From Candidatus Kuenenbacteria bacterium (GTDB lineage: Bacteria; Patescibacteriota; Patescibacteriia; UBA2196; GWA2-42-15): 33,893 nucleotides of DNA. The DNA lies in assembly GCA_012798565.1 (NCBI GenBank), contig JAAZMX010000011.1:1-33893 (forward strand), written 5' to 3'. The notes below the pieces were generated by a model. The model saw only the letters and a list, made by a program, of their open reading frames with translations. It searched no databases and had not been told where the DNA came from. This document shows, one piece after another, positions 15,301-22,112 of this stretch (positions are counted from its first letter, which is position 1; each line of letters begins with the position of its first letter). The translations under genes and the position numbers were made by a program.

Positions 15301-15657
15301 ATGTCAAAAATTATTAACAATCAGAAAGGTGTTTCCTATTGGGCAATTATCATTGTCATGGCCTTTTTCGTTATTGCCTTAATCGTGGCTTTCTGGCCTC
15401 AGGATATGACTTCGGGCGACAATAGCACCCCGACTTATATCCGCCTATTAAGCAACGCCAAAAATAAGGCGGTGGAAATTAGTGATAAGGCAAAAATAGA
15501 AAAGTGGATAGTAGACGAAGGCCTGAATCAATATGGCGATCCGGCTGATACTTTGTATGCCGGCGGTACCCCGCTTTTTGATGAGGCGACCGGTCAGACA
15601 CTGGATAAGTATGATTATATCCTCAGGAATCATCCAGACAGGCCGTGGAACAAGTAG
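15301..15657 (+). CDS. Small single-pass membrane protein of unknown function
   Basis: 118 residues: a short basic N-terminus (MSKIINNQKG), one hydrophobic helix (about residues 12-31), then a polar domain ending in TLDKYDYILRNHPDRPWNK. The position after rpmG is where secE often lies, but there is no secE-like sequence and the orientation of charged residues differs. QKG followed by a hydrophobic segment vaguely recalls type IV prepilins, but the usual Glu at position +5 is absent. Start chosen as the first ATG, 14 bases after rpmG; no Shine-Dalgarno site. I do not recognise the family. Confidence 0.7.
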   Translation: MSKIINNQKGVSYWAIIIVMAFFVIALIVAFWPQDMTSGDNSTPTYIRLLSNAKNKAVEISDKAKIEKWIVDEGLNQYGDPADTLYAGGTPLFDEATGQTLDKYDYILRNHPDRPWNK

Positions 15658-15719
15658 CCTGTCAGTAACTTGTAGCTTGTAATTAACAACTAGCGATAGG
15701 TATTTTTTGTTTTGAGATT

Positions 15720-15877
15720 TTTATATTATTAAATTACTAAATTGTTTCATTGTTGGGTTGTTAAGTTGCCAGGTTGCTCCAAAGAAAGATTGGGCTTTGA
15801 AATTTGAGATTTGAAATTTATTTGGAAATTGGAAATTGGGATTTGGAAATTAAAAATTTTTTTTAAAAATTTTTCTT
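15720..15877. repeat. A/T-rich degenerate tandem repeat region
   Basis: Degenerate short units of the types TTGTTAAGTTG (15725-15780) and GAAATTTGAGATTT / GGAAATTGG (15797-15850), ending in a near-palindrome of A and T runs (15850-15875). No ORF, RNA or promoter is evident. Such imperfect units usually reflect slippage in intergenic DNA. Confidence 0.6.
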
Positions 15878-15899
15878 GCGGGTGTCGTATAGTGCCGTG

Positions 15900-15923
15900 A
15901 CCTGTCATTCGCGAATGACAGGT
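15900..15923. repeat. 24-bp perfect palindrome in the D-loop of the tRNA-Trp copy
   Basis: ACCTGTCATTCG followed by its exact reverse complement, CGAATGACAGGT, without a loop. Its core CCTGTCA-N8-TGACAGG is shared with the element at 15949-15970. Confidence 0.85.
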
Positions 15924-15935
15924 GGGGCTACAGGG

Positions 15936-15987
15936 GTCTCACCCGTTCCTGTCAGCCGCAACTGACGGGACGACTGACGGGTGTCTC
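15936..15987. repeat. 42-bp element with 6-bp terminal inverted repeats and 5-bp direct repeats
   Basis: The 42 bp at 15941-15982 begin with ACCCGT and end with ACGGGT (exact inverted repeats). They enclose a second hairpin TCCTGTCAG / CTGACGGGA (15947-15970, one G-T pair). The element is bounded by GTCTC at 15936-15940 and 15983-15987, as expected of a target-site duplication. Removing the element and one GTCTC restores the tRNA-Trp anticodon loop. Confidence 0.78.
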
Positions 15988-16000
15988 CAAAACCTCAATT

Positions 16001-16252
16001 ATATTTTATGTTTATATTTTAGAACTTAATGACATAAAAAATAAGAAATTTTATATTGGCTACACTTCTGACTTGAGAAAACGGATATTAGAACACCTTT
16101 CTGGTACTACAAAAACCACCAAGGGTAGAAACTTAAAGTTAGTTTATTATGAGGCTTATACCGATAAATATCTAGCTTTAAAAAGGGAAAAGGGGCTAAA
16201 GTCTAGTGGGTCAGTATATATGTCTTTAATTAAAAGATTGGGTTACAAATAA
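16001..16252 (+). pseudogene. GIY-YIG endonuclease ORF lacking a standard start codon
   Basis: Translation from 16004 gives FYVYILELNDIKNKKFYIGY, the GIY (YVYI) and YIG motifs, then LRKRILEH with the catalytic-type Arg, YYEAYTDKYLALKREKGLK with the expected Glu, and a stop at 16250-16252 (82 residues). This is the complete length of the small stand-alone GIY-YIG family (UPF0213/YhbQ-like). The codon where the family has ATG is ATA (16001-16003); no in-frame ATG, GTG or TTG lies between the upstream stop at 15890 and the domain. It is therefore either decayed or uses a rare start. It sits between the truncated and intact tRNA-Trp copies. Confidence 0.75.
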
Positions 16253-16257
16253 TTGAT

Positions 16258-16328
16258 GCGGGTGTCGTATAATGGTAGTACAGGGGTCTCCAAAACCTCT
16301 AGCGGGGGTCCGATTCCCTCCACCCGTG
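16258..16328 (+). tRNA. tRNA-Trp (anticodon CCA)
   Basis: 71-nt cloverleaf: acceptor GCGGGTG/CACCCGT (one G-T pair), anticodon stem GGGGT/ACCTC with loop CTCCAAA (anticodon CCA), T-arm GGGTCCGATTCCCTC, discriminator G. CCA is not encoded. The anticodon shows that UGA is not read by this tRNA. Confidence 0.93.
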
Positions 16329-16341
16329 TTTTAGCCTTTTA

Positions 16342-16365
16342 AGCCCCACCTTTGGTGGGGTTTTT
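16342..16365 (+). terminator. Terminator after tRNA-Trp
   Basis: CCCCACC (16344-16350), TTT loop, GGTGGGG (16354-16360), then TTTTT. It closes the tRNA/rpmG region and marks the left border of the accessory genes. Confidence 0.9.
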
Positions 16366-16381
16366 GATAACCCAATGCAAG

Positions 16382-16410
16382 TTGACATTGCCCTTAATGC
16401 TTGATAAGCT
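16382..16410 (+). promoter_or_regulatory. Possible promoter of the radical SAM cassette
   Basis: A perfect -35 TTGACA (16382-16387) lies right after the terminator. With 17-bp spacing the -10 would be TAAGCT (16405-16410), a poor match, so the assignment depends mainly on the -35 and position. Confidence 0.4.
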
Positions 16411-16423
16411 AGAAGCAAATTAT

Positions 16424-17824
16424 ATGAAATATTTAGTCGTTAATGCTCCAAATTTTCCACTAAGTAATTCCTCTATTCTGATAGAACCGGTGGATGCCTT
16501 GACCATTGCTACCTGGATACAGCATAACCACAACGACGTCTCTTTTATTGACCTAGACCGTTTTGGGCTCGATGCCATAAACGATTTAGCCGCCAATTAC
16601 AAAGTAGCATTAGTGGTTTTTGACTACCTGATAGCACTATATAGTTCAGAAGGCGTTAACCATTTAGGAAGTTTATTTTCCGCATTAGCAAAACGAGCTG
16701 AATATATTTTATTTGTTGGTCGTATCGCGACATATTTTCCTTATGAAGTTTTAGATAAATTTCCCGAAGTATACGGATGCATTATTGGTGAGCCAGAGGT
16801 TGTTTTGGCTGATCTGTTTAAATACAAGGATTTGCGTTTATTAAAAAATAATCCCCAGATTATTACTCGCGAAAGTAAACTTGATGGCTCTAAATTATTT
16901 TCTAACAATAAGGGAATAAACATTTATGACTTATTTCCCAAATTTGGCCCGATTGCCAATAGAAAATTGTGCCAATTTGACAAATACATAGATGTTCACT
17001 CCATTATTGCTAGCCGAGGTTGTAGCGGGCGCTGTAAGTTTTGTAGCACGGGTGGTTATTTGGGAAACTGGAAGGCCGCTTCACCGGAATTAGTTCTGTC
17101 GGAAATTAAACACCTAATAAATTTAGGAACTCATAAAATTATTTTTTTGGATGATAATTTCTCCAATGATCAAAATCGTATTACTAAAATTTGCGAAATG
17201 ATCATACAAGAAAAGATTGATATAACTTGGGGTTGTTTGTGTAGAATTATTGATCTCAATGAAGATATAATTCAACAGATGCATAAGGCTGGTTGTCGGT
17301 GGATACATTTTGGGATAGAACATGATCAACAAACTCGCTTAAAATTGGGTAAGAATTTTTCCGATGAAGATGCTATTAGAATTATCCAATTTGCTCAAAA
17401 AATTGGTGTTCGTATCCGAACGAGTTGGATATTGGATTTGTTGGAGGCTACTGCTAATAGTGTAAAAAATACTTTCGAACTAGCCAAAATAATATCCAGC
17501 TATGAAATCAAATTGCATTTTTTGGCTCTAAGGCCTGGTAGTAAATATTATGACCAGGTAAAATTTCCGAAGTCAATTTTTAATAATAATAACGTTAACG
17601 AGATATTTATTCACAAGGGGTCACCCTTTAATACTTCATCTAAAGAGCTGGAGCTGAGCATAGTGAACCAGTTCGAGAAATTTAAGTTAGAAATGTGCGA
17701 TATTGGTTATCAATGGGTTCCAGATGCAAGGTTTTGGGACAAATTTAATAACCGAGAAGCCTTACCAAATGAAAAATTTTTTTCAACCAGTATTATGCGT
17801 TATGGTCTTGGCTGGGTAAGATAA
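16424..17824 (+). CDS. B12-binding-type radical SAM protein
   Basis: 466 residues. The N-terminal ~190 residues resemble the Rossmann-like cobalamin-binding domain found in B12-dependent radical SAM enzymes (MKYLVVNAPNFPL..., EPVDALTIATWIQHN...VSFIDLDRFG, YGCIIGEPEVVL). The radical SAM core follows with C200-x3-C204-x2-C207 (RGCSGRCKFCS), KIIFLDDNFSND and FGIEHDQQTRLKLGK. The usual GLPGET-like segment is divergent (ILDLLEATANSV). The family methylates or rearranges unactivated carbons in natural products, cofactors and lipids; substrate unknown here. The ATG at 16424 is preferred over an upstream TTG at 16352, which lies inside the terminator. It is first in a three-gene + strand cassette. 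Confidence 0.87.
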   Translation: MKYLVVNAPNFPLSNSSILIEPVDALTIATWIQHNHNDVSFIDLDRFGLDAINDLAANYKVALVVFDYLIALYSSEGVNHLGSLFSALAKRAEYILFVGRIATYFPYEVLDKFPEVYGCIIGEPEVVLADLFKYKDLRLLKNNPQIITRESKLDGSKLFSNNKGINIYDLFPKFGPIANRKLCQFDKYIDVHSIIASRGCSGRCKFCSTGGYLGNWKAASPELVLSEIKHLINLGTHKIIFLDDNFSNDQNRITKICEMIIQEKIDITWGCLCRIIDLNEDIIQQMHKAGCRWIHFGIEHDQQTRLKLGKNFSDEDAIRIIQFAQKIGVRIRTSWILDLLEATANSVKNTFELAKIISSYEIKLHFLALRPGSKYYDQVKFPKSIFNNNNVNEIFIHKGSPFNTSSKELELSIVNQFEKFKLEMCDIGYQWVPDARFWDKFNNREALPNEKFFSTSIMRYGLGWVR

Positions 17825-17893
17825 TAATTGTAGTTTTTATTTTTTATTAATAAACTAAAATAATTTAGCCAAAACAAAAAATAAAATTTTAAT

Positions 17894-17900
17894 AAAGGAG
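17894..17900 (+). promoter_or_regulatory. Strong Shine-Dalgarno site before the GluRS-like gene
   Basis: AAAGGAG lies seven bases before the ATG at 17907. A similar AAGGAG (18865-18870) precedes the third gene. Most core genes in the window lack such sites. Confidence 0.75.
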
Positions 17901-17906
17901 TGGGAT

Positions 17907-18860
17907 ATGAAAAAAATAATAGTCAGAACAGCCCCCAATATTTCTCTCAACGCCGGCCATTATGGGCATGTTTTAACTTTTTTGGTTGCGCACTGGGTTG
18001 CTATAGCTTTGGGAGGAAGAGCAGTGGTGCGGATTGATTGGCAACTGAAAACCAAAGGTAGCATGCATAGAAGCGCCAGTAACCGCGAACTAGAAGAAAG
18101 GCAACTTGGCTTTGATAGAATTTGCCATTTATCCAAATTGTGTGGTATATCAGAGGTAATTGACGAATATGGCATTCGTTTTTCCCTTGATGGCCAAAAA
18201 CGATCTCCCAAATATAGGGTTTTCAAAGATCGGGAGAATAATATTCCTATTATCTATGATTATGGTTGGGACACGTTAGGGGAAGAGGAATTAAGGTCAT
18301 TTTTAAGCTCATCTTCTTTCGAACTGGCGCGCTTGCCATGGGATAGTGTCGATAAAAGACTGCCCTTAATTATGGAGCATACACACATATGTTTATCTTC
18401 TTTCCCCGGAAAGTATCTCCCCAGATTAAAGGAAATATGTATTGCAACAGACCAACTTCCACGCCGTTTTCATAAAGCTTATTGTCATCTGCAGATGGAC
18501 AGCTTATTGGGAGTGACTCATGTTATACGCGGGGATGATTTCCATTCAAATAGGGTCGCCAATGTCCACGAAAGAAGTTTAAATCAAGAATGGGGTATTC
18601 CGCTGTTCCCGATAATTAGGATTCCTCTGGTATACTGCAATGGCCAAAAAATAAGCGCATCCGAAGATGACGGCATAATCGGTCTATTCCCGACCAGCAA
18701 AGAACAGATTGAAAATATGGTGACAACGGTCATCAAACCGAAGTATTTAAGACATTTCTTGCCTGTTCTTGACGGCCCCTGGTTCGCAGAATTGTTAAAA
18801 TCAGATCAACCCTTATTAGACGCCCCAATTTGGTCTTATAAAGAATTATCGGCAAAATAA
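17907..18860 (+). CDS. Glutamyl-tRNA-synthetase-like catalytic-core protein (divergent)
   Basis: A 317-residue class I aminoacyl-tRNA-synthetase-like protein of the GluRS/GlnRS type. The N-terminus VRTAPNISLNAGHYGHVLTF corresponds to the R-x-A-P...HIGH region, with HYGH (H18, H21) in place of HIGH. GGRAVVRIDW matches the next strand. LGVTHVIRGDDFHSNR is the most diagnostic segment (GITHVIRGEDH in GluRS). The KMSKS loop reads QKISAS (about 247-252): the first Lys is kept but the second is Ala. There is no anticodon-binding domain, and I see no zinc-binding cysteine cluster as in GluQ-RS (YadB). It probably activates a carboxylate (Glu or another) for a tRNA or non-tRNA acceptor, or has lost ligase activity; the altered loop makes ordinary GluRS activity unlikely. 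Confidence 0.8.
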   Translation: MKKIIVRTAPNISLNAGHYGHVLTFLVAHWVAIALGGRAVVRIDWQLKTKGSMHRSASNRELEERQLGFDRICHLSKLCGISEVIDEYGIRFSLDGQKRSPKYRVFKDRENNIPIIYDYGWDTLGEEELRSFLSSSSFELARLPWDSVDKRLPLIMEHTHICLSSFPGKYLPRLKEICIATDQLPRRFHKAYCHLQMDSLLGVTHVIRGDDFHSNRVANVHERSLNQEWGIPLFPIIRIPLVYCNGQKISASEDDGIIGLFPTSKEQIENMVTTVIKPKYLRHFLPVLDGPWFAELLKSDQPLLDAPIWSYKELSAK

Positions 18861-18878
18861 AAGCAAGGAGAATGGGTA

Positions 18879-19385
18879 ATGAATAAAAGAAATAATCAAA
18901 ATTTAATTTTTGTGATATGTGGGCCATCTGGCGCGGGGAAAACAAGTATAAAGGTAGCATTGCTGGCTACGTGTCATAATCTTAAAATTTGCCCTTCAAT
19001 TACCACTCGCCCTATTAGCGAAGAAGCAGCCCCAGATATCCAAGAATATCATCACATTGGCCAGGAAGAGTATCATCGTTTGTATAGAGCCGAGAAACTT
19101 ATCAGCAAACGAGTACAGCAATTTGGTTTCTATTACGGCCTCAAGCTCGGCGAGATTGATGATATTTTGAATGCAGGATATCACGTTTTGCTAGAGACAA
19201 CCTTATGGGGTATAGGCCAATTAAAAAGATATTTTAACAATGTTATCTCGATTTTTATTGGTCCACCATCTCTCAGAGCCGTGCGTGAACTTAGAACCGT
19301 AATCATGAACGGCTGGCACTCCTACGAAATGGACGCGGCCGTCAAAATGCTCCGCCACGAGTCGCCGTTTGATTGGATTGAGTAA
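18879..19385 (+). CDS. Guanylate-kinase-like P-loop protein (short, divergent)
   Basis: 168 residues with the guanylate kinase layout. Walker A is GPSGAGKTS (15-23), the nucleotide-binding SITTRP follows, then EYHHIGQEEYHRLYRAEKLISKR and FGFYYGLKL in the positions of the GMP-binding YFF...EF and GNYYGT segments. GYHVLLETTLWGIGQLK corresponds to the Walker-B-like VLLEIDWQGA, and SIFIGPPSLRAVREL to IFILPPSLEEL. Several GMP contacts look changed: RPxR is RPIS and the Glu of FLEWAE is absent. It is also ~20-40 residues shorter than housekeeping GMK and its lid/C-terminal part is reduced. Third gene of the cassette, 18 bases after the GluRS-like stop; ends 12 bases from the convergent helicase gene. 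It may phosphorylate a different small molecule. Confidence 0.8.
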   Translation: MNKRNNQNLIFVICGPSGAGKTSIKVALLATCHNLKICPSITTRPISEEAAPDIQEYHHIGQEEYHRLYRAEKLISKRVQQFGFYYGLKLGEIDDILNAGYHVLLETTLWGIGQLKRYFNNVISIFIGPPSLRAVRELRTVIMNGWHSYEMDAAVKMLRHESPFDWIE

Positions 19386-19397
19386 ATCTTTTATATC

Positions 19398-22112
19398 TTA
19401 AAGACTAAATTTATATTTTAATAAATATGCGTCCTTTTTGTTAAATTTTTGTTCCAACGCTCCTATGATTTTATTCTGAGTTTCGGGCGTCCAATAAATT
19501 TTCAACTTCTTTTTTGCTCTTGTAATCGCTGTATAAAATACGTTGTGAGAGATTCTCTCTTCTGTTTCATTCGTAATAACAATTTTTACAGAATCGTATT
19601 CTAAACCTTGCGCCTTATGGATAGATACAGCATAAGCAACCTGAAAAGGTACGATATCTGATGCAGAGTCATCGTCATCTTCATCTGTGCTCCTGAGCTT
19701 GTTAACACTAAATCGGATGACAGATGTGGCTTCTTCAATGCTATCCAACAACTCCAGATCATCATATCCTCGAATATCTAACTCAGAAATCACTTTATCA
19801 ATTTGAATATCAAATTGGATTCTTTCCTCGAATATCTGAATATTAAGTATTTTTCCTTTTAGATTGTTATGGATTACTGATCCGAACCTATTGGATTCAT
19901 TAAATAAAACGGGGTCGTCAATTTTGTATGTATGAACCCCCCACGCTACTGGTTTTTTCTCGTTACTTTCCTGTAAAAATCTGTTGATGTTATTTATACC
20001 ATAAAATCCATCGTAATTTAGGCACAAAATTATTTCATCATCTTCGGAATGTTTAAAAATTGAATCATCTAATTTACTCGAATATTTGTTTTGTGTTATA
20101 TGCTCATCAATATCTTCCTCGAGGTTTCGAACTTTGTCCCATAATTTCAACAGGTCATTATTATTTTTTGCGCGCCAGGGGACGGTTAATTCAATTGCGG
20201 ATGATTCTGGTACAAAACTCTTGGCTATATAAAACCAATTTCCAAATCGAATTGATTCTATCTGGAATATATCTCCGACAAGAATTAGGGCCCCAAACGA
20301 TGCCTTCCTAAGTATGTCACGCATATCTATATTGCTCACAACGCTACACTCATCAATAATTAAAATATCAAACTCTGTTCTTTCTCCATTTCCGTTCAAA
20401 AAACTTCTTATTGTTTTAAATTCGGTGTTTTGAGCAGTGATTCTGCTTCTTAAATTACTAACCGCAGAGTGTGTATTCGCCAAGTAAAGTTTTGATCTTT
20501 CGTTATGAAATTTTGAGATATGCTCTATCAACTTTGTCTTCCCCGTTCCTGCGGCACCATAAATTAACGACACTTTGGAAGCCGTAAACATACCCCTAAG
20601 CGCTGTTTTTTTCTGAGAGCAATCAACATCCGAATCCGGTGAGGCTAGCCATGCATTAATTGAATTCGAGTAGTTTTTTATACCTAATGCCGATAAATCT
20701 TTTAACTTTCTAACAATTTCAATAACAGCGTTTTCGTATCCGGTAATGTAAACGTGATCTTTATATATTTCAAGTTTGCGCTCTCTCTGGGTTTCAGTAC
20801 CCTGGTAAAGTAAACTATTAAATTTATCTATGAGTCCATTAATATCCTCAAAATGATTTATGTCTTCTATCGGTGTGTACAACCATCCCTTAATTTCCGC
20901 ATTGCTTGTTATACGTCGAGCAAATAATTCATGCTCCCTACCAGTGATATCTATACAATCTAACAGATCAGAAATTACAGGAGTATGCTTTACGGGGCAA
21001 CTAGCAAAAGGCATTTCGTCGAAAGGAATACACTCATACAGAAGATTTAAGTTTGATAATTTAAAGTTACCGTCCCTATTATATTGCTCTTTTATAACCC
21101 TATTATTTAGGTTGTAAAGTAAGTATCTAAGTACATTGGTCCCCGGGGAGCGCTTCTGCACAAATTCACGACTTTTATCTAACAAATCAAGTATTCGAGT
21201 CGTTGTAGCCTTTTGGGTAATTCTATTTTTAAATCTATTGTAGTAATTATCAGGAAAATCTATTATTTCAATCAAGTTCAAACCGGTTTCTGTCAAAAAA
21301 GACATTATTTCATCGTATTCTTTAGTTCTGCTGTATTCTTTAGAGTCTGAAGTAAAGATATTTTCATAATTTTTAAATTCACACGGGCGTATCGAAACTT
21401 CCCAATCGTCAATAATCTGTATCGGCATTCTCTTACCCGACACTTCAATGTAATCTCTGCTAACAATGAACTTCACTGCATAGTTCTCAGTTATTTCCAA
21501 TTTTGTAAAAGCAATAAGCCTATCAAACTTGCGAGTCTTGTCATCAGCAATTCTAAAGGTTACTTCATAAAATATTTCTTGATTTACAAAAAAAGGTTTT
21601 ACTTTTTGTATATAAAATCTTTCGTTATATTCACTACTTGCCGGTCTTGATTGCGGCTCTTTTATTTTTTTTGCTATTTTCTCATAGTACTCATTGAGTG
21701 TCCGATCCGTATTTAATGGGAACTTATCGATATTATTTAAAACCTCAAAATTATAGGCTGTCTTTAAGAAAGATTTAATTTTAAGTAGATATTCATAGTA
21801 CTTCAACATTAACCTTTCTGAAACTTCTTCGTCGGTCGCATAGTGTGATTTTGAATGTTGAAGAAATTTATGAAATTTACTTAAAAATCTTAAATTAGCT
21901 CTTGATGCGACGTAATTTTTTGCTTTATCTTCAAAAATCTCATAACTATATTCGGTTTCGCCAGCAGCCTTGACAGAGATAGCCTCAACAAAAGTCCTTA
22001 GTTTATCCAAGATGTTTTGTGATAAAAATCCTCGCTGGTCCGCACCAAACGTATTAATTAGTTTACATATTGATTCGTTGGCTATATTGATTTGTTCATC
22101 TACTTTTCTCAT
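19398..22112 (-). CDS. SF1 (RecD/UvrD-like) helicase, last gene of the defence operon
   Basis: 904 residues. The N-terminal half (about 1-500) has no motif I recognise and may be a recognition or effector domain. The C-terminal half is an SF1 helicase: Walker A GAAGTGKTK (about 518-526), motif II DILIIDECS (about 580-588), motif III-like LVGDIFQIESIRFG, motif IV/V-like ELTVPWRAK, and the UvrD C-terminal motifs YAVSIHKAQGLEYDSVKIVI and FYTAITRAKKKLKIYW. The last resemble the UvrD_C_2 domain of RecD-type enzymes. The start ATG overlaps the stop of the membrane-protein gene by 4 bases (ATGA), so the two are translationally coupled. By eye it is richer in A/T than hsdR and hsdM. A 12-base gap with a weak TCTTT/AAAGA hairpin separates it from the convergent GMK-like gene. 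Confidence 0.85.
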   Translation of the reverse strand: MRKVDEQINIANESICKLINTFGADQRGFLSQNILDKLRTFVEAISVKAAGETEYSYEIFEDKAKNYVASRANLRFLSKFHKFLQHSKSHYATDEEVSERLMLKYYEYLLKIKSFLKTAYNFEVLNNIDKFPLNTDRTLNEYYEKIAKKIKEPQSRPASSEYNERFYIQKVKPFFVNQEIFYEVTFRIADDKTRKFDRLIAFTKLEITENYAVKFIVSRDYIEVSGKRMPIQIIDDWEVSIRPCEFKNYENIFTSDSKEYSRTKEYDEIMSFLTETGLNLIEIIDFPDNYYNRFKNRITQKATTTRILDLLDKSREFVQKRSPGTNVLRYLLYNLNNRVIKEQYNRDGNFKLSNLNLLYECIPFDEMPFASCPVKHTPVISDLLDCIDITGREHELFARRITSNAEIKGWLYTPIEDINHFEDINGLIDKFNSLLYQGTETQRERKLEIYKDHVYITGYENAVIEIVRKLKDLSALGIKNYSNSINAWLASPDSDVDCSQKKTALRGMFTASKVSLIYGAAGTGKTKLIEHISKFHNERSKLYLANTHSAVSNLRSRITAQNTEFKTIRSFLNGNGERTEFDILIIDECSVVSNIDMRDILRKASFGALILVGDIFQIESIRFGNWFYIAKSFVPESSAIELTVPWRAKNNNDLLKLWDKVRNLEEDIDEHITQNKYSSKLDDSIFKHSEDDEIILCLNYDGFYGINNINRFLQESNEKKPVAWGVHTYKIDDPVLFNESNRFGSVIHNNLKGKILNIQIFEERIQFDIQIDKVISELDIRGYDDLELLDSIEEATSVIRFSVNKLRSTDEDDDDSASDIVPFQVAYAVSIHKAQGLEYDSVKIVITNETEERISHNVFYTAITRAKKKLKIYWTPETQNKIIGALEQKFNKKDAYLLKYKFSL

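Larger units (their letters stand above)
15878..15996 (+). pseudogene. 5' partial tRNA-Trp copy carrying two palindromic insertions
   Basis: GCGGGTGTCGTAT (15878-15890), CTACAGGGGTCTC (15928-15940) and CAAAACCTC (15988-15996) match the 5' half of the intact tRNA-Trp at 16258, up to the end of the anticodon stem. The two gaps fall in the D-loop (about 15895-15927) and within the anticodon loop (15941-15987). The 3' half (T arm, acceptor) is missing; a GIY-YIG ORF follows instead. It cannot give a normal tRNA. Confidence 0.75.

Noticed and set aside
15301-15657. SecE, from its position after rpmG
   Set aside because: The single helix is N-terminal with a long polar tail, and the conserved SecE pattern around the membrane segment is absent.
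15878-15996. CRISPR-like repeat array in the palindrome-rich region
   Set aside because: The palindromes are not regularly spaced, differ in sequence, and no cas gene is present in the window.
16352-16423. TTG start 24 codons upstream in the radical SAM gene
   Set aside because: The extra codons run through the tRNA-Trp terminator hairpin; the ATG at 16424 begins the family-like sequence.
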